Assembly: GCF_008629685.1 (NCBI RefSeq)
Contig: NZ_VWSF01000002.1
Location: 124,001-188,000, forward strand
Source of the DNA: Adhaeribacter rhizoryzae
GTDB taxonomy: Bacteria > Bacteroidota > Bacteroidia > Cytophagales > Hymenobacteraceae
Direction of reading: 5' to 3'
DNA: 64,000 nucleotides
The notes under the pieces are model-generated. The model was given only the letters and a program-made list of their open reading frames with translations. It was not told where the DNA came from and searched no databases. This document shows positions 35,422 to 43,487 of the stretch, one piece after another (position 1 is the stretch's first letter; every line of letters begins with the position of its first letter). The translations under genes and the position numbers were made by a program.

Positions 35422-35435
35422 TTGACCTGGATCAT
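35422..35435. promoter_or_regulatory. FNR/Crp-like dyad upstream of hemA
   Basis: TTGACCTGGATCAT matches the FNR consensus TTGAT-N4-ATCAA at 8 of 10 positions. It lies 48 bases before the hemA start and between hemA and hemJ, and could serve either promoter. The nearby REC-Crp protein at 33011-34075 is a candidate regulator. Single site, no experiment; chance occurrence cannot be excluded. Confidence 0.35.
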
Positions 35436-35483
35436 GTTTTTGGGCCCGGTTTTGGCAGAAATTTGTAACGAATAATTACAGAT

Positions 35484-36746
35484 ATGCCGAATCAGTTTAA
35501 AGTCCTGACATTATCTTATAAAAATGCCCCGATAGACATCCGGGAAATGGTTTCGCTGAACGAAAGCGCCTGTCGGAATTTATTGGAGGGAATAAAAGAA
35601 TTTACCCCGGTACGCGAAGCGCTGGTGCTATCTACCTGTAACCGTACCGAAATATATTATGTAGCCGATAAAGACTACAACCAGGAAATGTTGAAATTAC
35701 TGGCTATGCAAAAAGGCTTTATCGGGGTAAAAAAAATAACACCTTATTTTCGGCACATAACCGAAGCTAATCTGGCAGTGCAGCACTTGTTCCGGGTTAC
35801 GCTGGGTTTGGAGTCGCAGGTGGCCGGCGATATGCAAATAATGAACCAGGTAAAACATGCGTACCAGTGGGCCGCCGATGCCGAGATGGCCGGACCTTTT
35901 CTGCACCGATTGCTCCACACCATCTTTTTTGCGAATAAACGCGTGGCCAACGAAACTTCCTTCCGCGACGGTGCTGCTTCGGTGGCGTATGCTACCGTGG
36001 AACTGGTAGAAGAATTAACCAAAAATAATCAGAATCCGCGGGTACTCATGATTGGCCTCGGCGATATTGGCGCTACGGTTTGCCGCAATTTTGTCAAGAC
36101 TAACCTGAAGAATGTAGTTATTACTAACCGGACTTACAACAAAGCCGAAGCCTTGGCGCAGGAATGCAATCAGGTAGCGGCTCCTTGGGAAAATGTTTGG
36201 GATGAGATTAAAGCGGCCGATGTGGTAATTTCGTCGGTACCCGGCGATTGCTTCTTTATTGGCGCGGCAGCTGTAGCCAGCCAGGAAATGTCTGCCGCCA
36301 AAAGCTTTATCGATTTATCTATGCCACGGAGCATCGACAGTGCCATTGCCCAATTACCCGGCGCTTCGGTGCATAATATTGATAGCATCCGGAACCGCGC
36401 CACCGTGGCCCTGGAAAAACGTCTGGCCGCTGTGCCCCAGGTTGAGGTAATAATAGCCGAAGCCATGGCGGAATTTAATACCTGGACCAAAGAAATGGCT
36501 ATTTCGCCGGCCGTACAACAGTTTAAAAATACCTTGGAGCAAATCCGGCAGCAAGAAGTAGCGCGTTATGTTAAAAACCTGGGCGCAGTAGAGAAAGATT
36601 TACTGGAAGAAGTAACCCGCAATATTCTGCAAAAAATTGTAAAGCTGCCGGTTCTGGAATTAAAAGCCGCCTGTCAGCGGGGTGAGTCAGAAACGCTGCT
36701 CGAGGGTTTACAGGCTTTATTCAACCTGGAAAAACAAACTGCGTAA
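35484..36746 (+). CDS. hemA: Glutamyl-tRNA reductase HemA
   Basis: A 420-residue enzyme of the C5 pathway that reduces glutamyl-tRNA to glutamate-1-semialdehyde, the first committed heme step. Catalytic Cys52 lies in LSTCNRTE. The NADPH domain has MIGLGDIGATVCRN. The C-terminal dimerisation helix follows. It is flanked by hemJ (divergent) and hemN (convergent), forming a heme cluster. A terminator follows 29 bases after the stop codon. Confidence 0.96.
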   Translation: MPNQFKVLTLSYKNAPIDIREMVSLNESACRNLLEGIKEFTPVREALVLSTCNRTEIYYVADKDYNQEMLKLLAMQKGFIGVKKITPYFRHITEANLAVQHLFRVTLGLESQVAGDMQIMNQVKHAYQWAADAEMAGPFLHRLLHTIFFANKRVANETSFRDGAASVAYATVELVEELTKNNQNPRVLMIGLGDIGATVCRNFVKTNLKNVVITNRTYNKAEALAQECNQVAAPWENVWDEIKAADVVISSVPGDCFFIGAAAVASQEMSAAKSFIDLSMPRSIDSAIAQLPGASVHNIDSIRNRATVALEKRLAAVPQVEVIIAEAMAEFNTWTKEMAISPAVQQFKNTLEQIRQQEVARYVKNLGAVEKDLLEEVTRNILQKIVKLPVLELKAACQRGESETLLEGLQALFNLEKQTA

Positions 36747-36774
36747 ACAGCAAAGTTTTAGTTCTGATATATAG

Positions 36775-36807
36775 CCCCGGACTTATATAAGTCCGGGGTT
36801 GTTGTTT
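36775..36807 (+). terminator. Intrinsic terminator of hemA
   Basis: An 11-bp stem CCCCGGACTTA with TAAGTCCGGGG (36775-36785 and 36788-36798) is followed by a T-rich run. Confidence 0.9.
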
Positions 36808-37036
36808 TTAGTGAGCAAATAATATTGTTATTATTGGGGTATTGCACTTAAAGTATTGCAGTCATGTTGCGCCTGTTGAAATAGCTGAATCAACTTTTTC
36901 ATAGTTTTAATAGATCCTTCGATAAGCTCAGGATGACAATAATGTGTACTTAAGCGCAAATTTGGTTTTATAATGGTATAATACCAGACAGAAGGAAAAA
37001 CGTTGGTACCATTATACCTGTCCTCGGATGGTATTG

Positions 37037-37069
37037 AAAATAAAACGCCTACCCGGATGCAGATAGGCG
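37037..37069 (-). terminator. Intrinsic terminator of hemN
   Basis: On the minus strand CGCCTA (37064-37069) pairs with TAGGCG (37046-37051) and is followed by TTTTATTTT. It lies 32 bases past the hemN stop codon. Confidence 0.75.
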
Positions 37070-37100
37070 CTCATGGAAGGATAGCATTAGCAAAGTTAAC

Positions 37101-38471
37101 CTAAATGGCCTTACTAAATACCTGCTGACCAGCCAGAGCCTGTACCTGAAAGCGGCGGTCGAAAACCATACAAATATTGCGGATAAAAGCTTTACCTAAA
37201 TCTGTTACAATTAAACCGTTGTTGTGTAGTTGCAGCAAACCTTCTGTTTCCATGTTGTGTAAGGTAATCCAGGCATCGGCGGGTAAAGTAGCCCGCAGTT
37301 CGTCGGTAAAAGTTAATTCGCCTTTGCAGGCAATGGCCAGAATAGCTTCTTTTACCAGTAAATCTTCATCGGTTAAAAAATGGCCTTTTAAAATAGGCAA
37401 CTCGTTGGTTTGCAGGTTCAGGTTATAATCTTCTACTTTTTTCTGATTTTGCAGGTAAGCGTATTTGGCATCGCTGATAGACGAGCAACCCAGGCCAATT
37501 AATAAATCGGTATGGCAGGTGGTATAACCCATAAAATTGCGGTGCAGGGTTTTGTTCTGAAAAGCTGCAAATAAGGGGTCGTTAGGCAATGCAAAATGGT
37601 CCATGCCAATATCGGTGTAGCCTAAAGCTTTAAATTTTTCCAGGCCCAGTTCGTACAAAGCGCGTTTGGCGGCGCTATCGGGTAAATCTTTATCGGTGTA
37701 GCTGCGCTGGCCGGGTTTTAGCCAGGGTACGTGCGCGTACGAGTAAAAAGCAATGCGGTCGGGGCGCAATAAATTTACTTTGTCAATGGTATCCGATACG
37801 CTGCTTAACGTCTGGTAAGGCAAGCCGTAAATTAAATCGAAATTTACCGATTCATAGCCAATGCGCCGGGCTTCTGAAGTGGCTCTTTCTACGTTGGCAA
37901 AGGGCTGGATGCGGTTAATGGTGCGCTGCACTTTTTCGTCGAAATCCTGTATACCGTAACTCACCCGCCGGAAACCCAGGTCATATAGTGCCTGCAAATG
38001 GGCGGTAGTGGTGTTGTTTGGGTGCCCTTCAAAGCTAAATTCCCGCTCCGGATGAATCTCAGCGTGGGCAAATATTCCTTCGAGTAATATTTTTAAGTTT
38101 TCGGGGCTGAAAAAAGTAGGGGTACCGCCACCTAAATGCAACTCCCTTATTATTGGTTTTTCCGTAAAATTATTTAAATATTGTTCCCATTCCAGCAACA
38201 ACGATTTAATATAACCAGCTTCTACGCCGTGGTTTTTGGTAATACGGGTATTACAGCCGCAATACGTACACAGCACTTCGCAAAACGGCAAATGAATATA
38301 CAAGCTAATGCCTTTCTGCTGGTTCGATTCGGTAAAAGTACGTTTAACCACCTCAAACCATTTGCTCGCGGCGGGTCGGTCGGTGTCCCAATACGGAACG
38401 GTAGGATAGCTGGTATACCGCGGAGCCGGTACGTTGTATTTTTGAATCAGGTATTCGTTTGCTAAGCTCAT
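37101..38471 (-). CDS. hemN: Oxygen-independent coproporphyrinogen III oxidase HemN
   Basis: A 456-residue radical-SAM enzyme that decarboxylates coproporphyrinogen III without oxygen. The cluster motif is LPFCEVLCTYCGCN (CxxxCxxCxC), preceded by ISLYIHL. SAM-binding GGGTPTFFS and the HemN C-terminal domain follow. The start is the ATG at 38471 (MSLANEYLIQKYN), which aligns with the family; the longer frame to 38576 adds an unlikely extension. HemN is characteristic of low-oxygen heme synthesis and so is a natural target of an oxygen-sensing cascade. Confidence 0.94.
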   Translation of the reverse strand: MSLANEYLIQKYNVPAPRYTSYPTVPYWDTDRPAASKWFEVVKRTFTESNQQKGISLYIHLPFCEVLCTYCGCNTRITKNHGVEAGYIKSLLLEWEQYLNNFTEKPIIRELHLGGGTPTFFSPENLKILLEGIFAHAEIHPEREFSFEGHPNNTTTAHLQALYDLGFRRVSYGIQDFDEKVQRTINRIQPFANVERATSEARRIGYESVNFDLIYGLPYQTLSSVSDTIDKVNLLRPDRIAFYSYAHVPWLKPGQRSYTDKDLPDSAAKRALYELGLEKFKALGYTDIGMDHFALPNDPLFAAFQNKTLHRNFMGYTTCHTDLLIGLGCSSISDAKYAYLQNQKKVEDYNLNLQTNELPILKGHFLTDEDLLVKEAILAIACKGELTFTDELRATLPADAWITLHNMETEGLLQLHNNGLIVTDLGKAFIRNICMVFDRRFQVQALAGQQVFSKAI

Positions 38472-38692
38472 GTTTTGGCCCGAATTAATTATGGCTGTTT
38501 CGGTGATCAAGACCAAAAATTTCTGTTTTCTGGTAATATTTAGAAAAACATCAAATTGGTTTACTTGGTACAGCAAAATTACAGGAACCGGTTTGGGAGG
38601 AGAATGATGATAGTTAACTTAACTAATGATTTTAATCAGCTTAGCATTTTTACAACCTTATGGGCAGCTTCAATATTTATTATTATAAAAAT

Positions 38693-38722
38693 AAAAAGGA
38701 TGGCCACAAAGCCATCCTTTTT
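38693..38722. terminator. Bidirectional intrinsic terminator by msrB
   Basis: A stem AAAAAGGATGGC with GCCATCCTTTTT around loop CACAAA. On the minus strand the T-run follows the stem, so it terminates msrB. Confidence 0.85.
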
Positions 38723-38743
38723 ATTTTGGTTTTACAATGCTAC

Positions 38744-39124
38744 CTACTTCGCATCAGGAATAAAATCTAAGGAAACGGAGTTTACGCAGTGGCGGGTATT
38801 TTTGGGCGTAAAGCGTTCGCCTTCAAAAACGTGACCCAGGTGACCGCCACAGTTGGCGCAAACAATTTCTTCCCGGTGTCCATCGGCATCCAGTACCCGT
38901 TTTACGGCGCCAGGTATTTCGTCATCGAAGCTAGGCCAGCCACAGTGTGAGTCGAATTTATCGGCGGAACGGTAAAGTGGCGTGTTGCACTGGCGGCATA
39001 CGTACGTACCGGGTTCTTTGTGTTTGTTAAACTTGCCGGTAAACGGATATTCGGTGCCTTTGCGCAGAATAACCCGTTCTTCTTCGGGGGTTAGCTTATT
39101 ATATTTTATTTCTCCAGTGTTCAT
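38744..39124 (-). CDS. msrB: Peptide-methionine (R)-S-oxide reductase MsrB
   Basis: A 126-residue SelR-domain enzyme that repairs methionine-R-sulfoxide. Zinc cysteines: CRQC and CANC; active-site loop SHCGWPSF; catalytic Cys in [11 protein letters not shown]. The start is the ATG at 39124 ([12 protein letters not shown]); the longer frame to 39172 would add residues that are not family-like. It is monocistronic, with a terminator 22 bases after the stop codon. Confidence 0.95.
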   Translation of the reverse strand: MNTGEIKYNKLTPEEERVILRKGTEYPFTGKFNKHKEPGTYVCRQCNTPLYRSADKFDSHCGWPSFDDEIPGAVKRVLDADGHREEIVCANCGGHLGHVFEGERFTPKNTRHCVNSVSLDFIPDAK

Positions 39125-39370
39125 GTTCTTAAATTTTAAAGCAACTAAACTACTAATATAACCCATTATCACAGGTTAATGTTCAGCAGATTACCTGCGG
39201 GTAAATATTTGAACAACGAAATTAAAGATTAAACAGTTATAGCAGTCCCGAAAGGTATGTTTTAGAAAAAATATTTGCGTTAAGCACCAGAAACAAAGGT
39301 TGGCGCATGAAGCCTTTCTTAAACGCAGCGATTGTTATAACTTGTACCCCGATTAGCATAGTAAGCATAA

Positions 39371-40510
39371 ATGACGGCGGCAGAACCGGATATTTTTTTT
39401 AAACAAAAGCGCACTACTTCCGAAATAAAGGACAGCATATTGCCGGCGTATTTTAAAACCTGGTACAATATTCAGGTAAACGGGCCGGGTAGCCAATCGG
39501 TTAAATCGTTGTTATTTATCGATGGAAATGCCGGCGAAGGTGTTACGCCAGCGGGCCAACCAGCAGCACCCTTAAATATTCTGGAAAATATTCAGGCTGC
39601 AGATGATGCGCCGCCGTTGGTAAAAACCTTTTTTATTAACCCTACGGGAGCCTTTGCGGATAAATTAACAGCTAATCTGGCGCAATTACCTTTTTACCCC
39701 GAACTGCCGGAAGCCCCCGTGGTACTAACCGAAGCAGCTTTCCAGGAGCAAATTGAAAATATTAGTACTAACAATCAGCCAGCTTTAATATTTCTGGACC
39801 CCAGCCGGCAAGGGTTAACCCGGCAATTTTTACTCCGCGCGCAGCAAAGTTCTGAAACAGATGTTCTCTTAGTCGCAAACTTTAATAAAATATACCAGGC
39901 ATTGCTTTCGCCGGAACCCGGTAGCTGGGAAAACACATTTTGGGGCAATCGGTTAAGCGAGGTAATAAATATTAGCCGCCATGAGCCCAGTGCCAGAAAG
40001 CGGGAAGTTTTGTTTATGCAGGCCCTGGCAGCAATTTTGCAGGAAGCCGGGTTTTATATATTCCGGTTCAATATTCTGGCACCGGGTAAAAATTCGGCTA
40101 GCCAATATTTGATGCTTTTAACTAAATCGCTGCCGGGGTATTTGGGCATGAAAGAAATGATGCAAGCTTACAGCGATTATCAGGAAGATGGGGTGCCCTT
40201 ATTTGCGGCGACCAACAAGCCGCCGGTGCCTTTGCTGCCCGGGTTTTTCCGATATTTAAGCAATTATACTCTCGATAACCTGGTAGCAGCGCTGGCGCAA
40301 AGCCGCAGCCAGTTTCATTATAAAACGCTGCAAGCTATTTACGAAGAGCACAGCATTGGTACCAATTATATTAAGGCAAACTACCAGCAAGCCTTAGAAA
40401 AGCTCCAAGCCGATGGCGTATTGTACCCGGTAAATGCCCAAAACAAGAAAGTAAAAGCCATTACCGATACTTCCGTAATTTTCTATAACTTACACCGCAG
40501 CAAAAAATAG
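39371..40510 (+). CDS. Three-Cys-motif partner (TcmP)-like protein
   Basis: A 379-residue protein. Its N-terminal motif, KTWYNIQVN...SLLFIDGNAGEGV, and the overall pattern resemble TcmP, the uncharacterised partner of three-Cys-motif proteins that is often found next to phage-like Gp37/Gp68 genes. The GNAGEG loop resembles an SAM-methyltransferase nucleotide loop. No three-Cys-motif partner gene is adjacent; a short-chain dehydrogenase follows 49 bases later. The identification is moderate and the function is unknown. Confidence 0.6.
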   Translation: MTAAEPDIFFKQKRTTSEIKDSILPAYFKTWYNIQVNGPGSQSVKSLLFIDGNAGEGVTPAGQPAAPLNILENIQAADDAPPLVKTFFINPTGAFADKLTANLAQLPFYPELPEAPVVLTEAAFQEQIENISTNNQPALIFLDPSRQGLTRQFLLRAQQSSETDVLLVANFNKIYQALLSPEPGSWENTFWGNRLSEVINISRHEPSARKREVLFMQALAAILQEAGFYIFRFNILAPGKNSASQYLMLLTKSLPGYLGMKEMMQAYSDYQEDGVPLFAATNKPPVPLLPGFFRYLSNYTLDNLVAALAQSRSQFHYKTLQAIYEEHSIGTNYIKANYQQALEKLQADGVLYPVNAQNKKVKAITDTSVIFYNLHRSKK

Positions 40511-40559
40511 AAAACCAATATTGCTTTACAAAGGCAATATTTATCCACCACCACAATTT

Positions 40560-41330
40560 ATGCTAACAGACGAATTCCAGAACCAGGTTGCTATTGTAAC
40601 CGGCGCCGGACAAGGTATAGGTTATGAAATATGCCGGCAACTCGCTCATAAAGGGGCATCGGTTATTTTGAACGATGTTGATGCTACTTTAACTGCCCGC
40701 GCTACCGAAATGATTAACCAGGATGCCGGTGGCCGGTGTTATGGTATGGCCGGCAATGCCGCTGACCTAAGTTTTATTCAGGAAATGGTAGATACGGCAG
40801 TGCGGGAGTTTGGACAGTTAACCATTGCCATTGCCAATGCGGGTATTACCTTGTTTGGCGATTTTTTAAGTTACACCCCCGAAGCCCTGCACAAAGTAAC
40901 CGAAACCAATATTGGCGGCAGCTTTTTTCTGGCCCAGGCCGCGTCCCGGCAATTTATTAAGCAACAAGGCGGAGGCAGTATTTTGTTTATGTCATCGGTA
41001 ACGGGTTACCAGGCGCACAAAAACCTGGCGGCGTACGCCATGACCAAAGCGGCCCTGCAAATGCTGGCCAAAAACCTGGTAATTGAACTATCGCCGTATA
41101 AAATAACGGTTAATGCGCTTGCCCCAGGGGCCACCCTCACCGAAAGAACGGCTCAGGACGGTGATTATGAGCAAACCTGGTCTAGGTTAACCCCACTGGG
41201 CCGGCCCGCTTACCCCGCCGATATTGCGCAGGCGGCGTTGTTTCTGGTATCGGATAAAGCCCGCCAGATTACCGGCCAAAGTTTAATTATTGATGGTGGC
41301 TGGTCTTCTATCAGCCCGTCGCCCTTTTAA
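40560..41330 (+). CDS. Short-chain dehydrogenase/reductase (SDR)
   Basis: A 256-residue classical SDR. The Rossmann motif is TGAGQGIGYEI, the active site has MSSVTGY with the catalytic Ser, and YAMTKAAL supplies Tyr and Lys. The C-terminal ITGQSLIIDGGW is typical of glucose- or 3-oxoacyl-type SDRs. The start is the ATG at 40560; the longer frame needs a TTG at 40521. Substrate unknown. It follows the TcmP-like gene closely and may share its transcript. Confidence 0.88.
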   Translation: MLTDEFQNQVAIVTGAGQGIGYEICRQLAHKGASVILNDVDATLTARATEMINQDAGGRCYGMAGNAADLSFIQEMVDTAVREFGQLTIAIANAGITLFGDFLSYTPEALHKVTETNIGGSFFLAQAASRQFIKQQGGGSILFMSSVTGYQAHKNLAAYAMTKAALQMLAKNLVIELSPYKITVNALAPGATLTERTAQDGDYEQTWSRLTPLGRPAYPADIAQAALFLVSDKARQITGQSLIIDGGWSSISPSPF

Positions 41331-41479
41331 GAATTAGAGCAAACGGGAATAATTTATTTCATCCCGGTTAAGGAATGTTGCGGCTATATTTTACAATAGC
41401 GGCTTATATAATATTTGAATAACTTCCGCAGTAACCAGACAAAGCTTTAATTGAAAGAGATATTCTAAAGCAGACAATT

Positions 41480-41558
41480 ATTGTCATTCCGGGAATACAA
41501 GTATTCCGGGAGGAAACTATGTGGCTTTCTGCTAAATAGTTTCCTCCTGAATGACAAT
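41480..41558. repeat. TGTCATTC palindromic repeat, copy 2 (with internal insertion)
   Basis: The arms ATTGTCATTC (left) and GAATGACAAT (right) match the family. The left arm carries an extra palindrome CCGGGAATAC with GTATTCCGGG where other copies have a single A, so this copy contains a nested hairpin. Confidence 0.75.
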
Positions 41559-41651
41559 TTTGGATTAGATGATGCTGCCTTAAAAGACGCTGGGTGATTT
41601 TAAATAACTGCTGTTACGCAAGAAAGAGCCAACAAAATGGAGTTCAAGTAA

Positions 41652-41724
41652 TCCACTATTGTCATTCAGGAGGAAACTATGTAGTGGGCAGCTAAATAGG
41701 TTCCTCCTGAATGACACGAGTGGA
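41652..41724. repeat. TGTCATTC palindromic repeat, copy 3
   Basis: The arms TCCACT and AGTGGA extend the core TGTCATTCAGGAGGAA with TTCCTCCTGAATGACA. It is 94 bases from copy 2. Confidence 0.8.
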
Positions 41725-41897
41725 CACCATAGCCTCCTTAAAAACGTTATGCAAACAAATATTGCTTAATATCGGTTAATAATTATAAGCGACAATATCT
41801 ATAAGCGACGGAATATTTATAAAAGCAACTGGCCGGTCATAAGGCGCGGCCAGAGCAAGAATAAATAATTTTCGTGGAAGTGTTAGTGTTGCGTAGA

Positions 41898-43208
41898 TTA
41901 CAACACATCGTCCTTTTTATCTTCGGTAACTGTTAGTAAAACGCGTTCAATATTGCGCTGCGATTTTTCCAGTACCTTAAACTCGTATTCGTTGTAAACA
42001 GCGGTATCGTTAATTTCCGGAATAGTGCCGTAAATTACGTTTATTAAGCCACCCACGGTTTCGTAATCTTCGCCTTCGGGCAACGGGTAGGGCAGGTAAT
42101 CATTTACATCCAGAATAGAAGCCGCCGTGTTTACCTTAAACTGGAACTCCGAAATTTTTTCGACAATAGGTACTTCCTCATCGTACTCGTCCTGGATTTC
42201 ACCCACGAGTTCTTCCATAATATCTTCCATGGTAACAATACCCGATACGCCGCCAAATTCGTCGGATACAATGGCCATGTGCAGGTGGCTGCGTTGGAAA
42301 TGTTGCAGCAAACGGTTAATCTTTTTGGTTTCGGGCACAAAATAAGCCGGACGAATTAATTTTTCGAGGTTAATGGGCTCGCCCCTCCGAATGACAATGA
42401 GTAAATCTTTGACGTACAAAATGCCCACAATATTATCGATGGTTTCTTTGTAAACCGGAATCCGGGAATAACCTTCCTTAAAAACCATATCCAGGATTTT
42501 ATCTTCGGAAGAATCAATATCCAGGGCGGCCAGTTTGGTGCGGGGCACCATTATTTGCTTTACCATGCGGTCGTTAAACTCAAACACGTTCTCAATAAGT
42601 TCGTGCTGCGAATCCTGCATGGCGCCGCTTTCTTTACTTTGTTCAAAAATTAACCGCAATTCTTCGGAACTGTGTACTTCGGCGCCGTGCATGGGTGTAA
42701 TGCCAATGCCTCTTAATATTAGGTTTGAAAAACCATTCAGGAACCAGATAGCCGGTGAAAAAATTATGTAGAAAAACCGCAAAGGCAACGATAAAGCCAA
42801 ACTAGTAGACTCGGGCCGCTGAATAGCCAGCGATTTGGGCGCTAATTCGCCGAAAACAATGTGCAGAATAGTAATAACCGCAAATGAAACAGGTAAGGCA
42901 ATTTTATGGGCTAGCTCTTCGCCGCCGGCAAACCCAAAGGCATGCATAATATTAATAATAATCTCAGATACCACGCTTTCGCCAATCCAGCCTAATCCCA
43001 AACTGGCCAGGGTAATACCTAACTGCGTAGCCGATAAATAAGCATCCAGGTTATTAATCATGACTAAGGCCACTTTGGCTAACTGGCTGCCGGCCTGGGC
43101 CCGGAGTTCTACTTGCGAAGCCCGTACTTTAACAATGGCAAATTCGGCGGCCACAAAAAAACCATTCAGGAATACCAGAAAAATGGTTAATAAGATGTTT
43201 AGGATCAT
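41898..43208 (-). CDS. CNNM/CorC-family membrane protein with CBS domains
   Basis: A 436-residue protein of the HlyC/CorC (CNNM) family. An N-terminal DUF21-type membrane domain with four helices (FLNGFFVAAEFAIVKVRASQ) leads into a CBS pair with VPRTKLAALD and FKEGYSRIPVYKE, and a C-terminal CorC_HlyC domain with GEDYETVGGLINVIYG. The family is linked to divalent-cation homeostasis; in gliding bacteria a relative is GldE. No gld neighbours are visible, so only the family is stated. Confidence 0.9.
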   Translation of the reverse strand: MILNILLTIFLVFLNGFFVAAEFAIVKVRASQVELRAQAGSQLAKVALVMINNLDAYLSATQLGITLASLGLGWIGESVVSEIIINIMHAFGFAGGEELAHKIALPVSFAVITILHIVFGELAPKSLAIQRPESTSLALSLPLRFFYIIFSPAIWFLNGFSNLILRGIGITPMHGAEVHSSEELRLIFEQSKESGAMQDSQHELIENVFEFNDRMVKQIMVPRTKLAALDIDSSEDKILDMVFKEGYSRIPVYKETIDNIVGILYVKDLLIVIRRGEPINLEKLIRPAYFVPETKKINRLLQHFQRSHLHMAIVSDEFGGVSGIVTMEDIMEELVGEIQDEYDEEVPIVEKISEFQFKVNTAASILDVNDYLPYPLPEGEDYETVGGLINVIYGTIPEINDTAVYNEYEFKVLEKSQRNIERVLLTVTEDKKDDVL

Positions 43209-43441
43209 AGTTTTTGCTTACAAACGCAGGTAAGCTTTGTGTAATCTGCCTCAAAGATAAAAGTAAGGCGCTATTATCAAAGCAAGGCACAGAAGTTTTG
43301 CCCTATTTTACCCATGGTACTATTATAAGTAAATAGCCAAAATAAGTTATAGATATTATAAACCTTCAACGGAATTAACCGGAAGCAAAAGTGCTAAGCC
43401 GGCCAATTTACCTTTTTTAAAGTTTGTGCGACTAAATATGT

Positions 43442-43449
43442 TAATTTTG
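43442..43449 (+). promoter_or_regulatory. Bacteroidota -7 promoter element upstream of dsbD
   Basis: TAATTTTG is an exact TAnnTTTG match. A TTTG lies at 43423-43426, but only 15 bases upstream, shorter than the usual spacing. It is 38 bases before the dsbD start. Confidence 0.4.
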
Positions 43450-43487
43450 TAAATAATAAGTACGTATTTATAAGGTTAGCATTAAGA

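Larger units (their letters stand above)
41331..41897. other. Repeat-bearing intergenic region
   Basis: This 567-base region between the SDR and CNNM genes (convergent) has no coding sequence that I can support. It carries two TGTCATTC palindromes (listed separately). Confidence 0.7.

Noticed and set aside
36900-36950. Short GATAAGCTCAGGATGACA sequence as another palindromic repeat copy
   Set aside because: Only one half-arm is present and no matching arm was found within the intergenic region, so it is at most a decayed remnant.
41898-43208. Call of the CNNM protein as the gliding protein GldE
   Set aside because: No other gld gene is present in the window; the general family name is safer.
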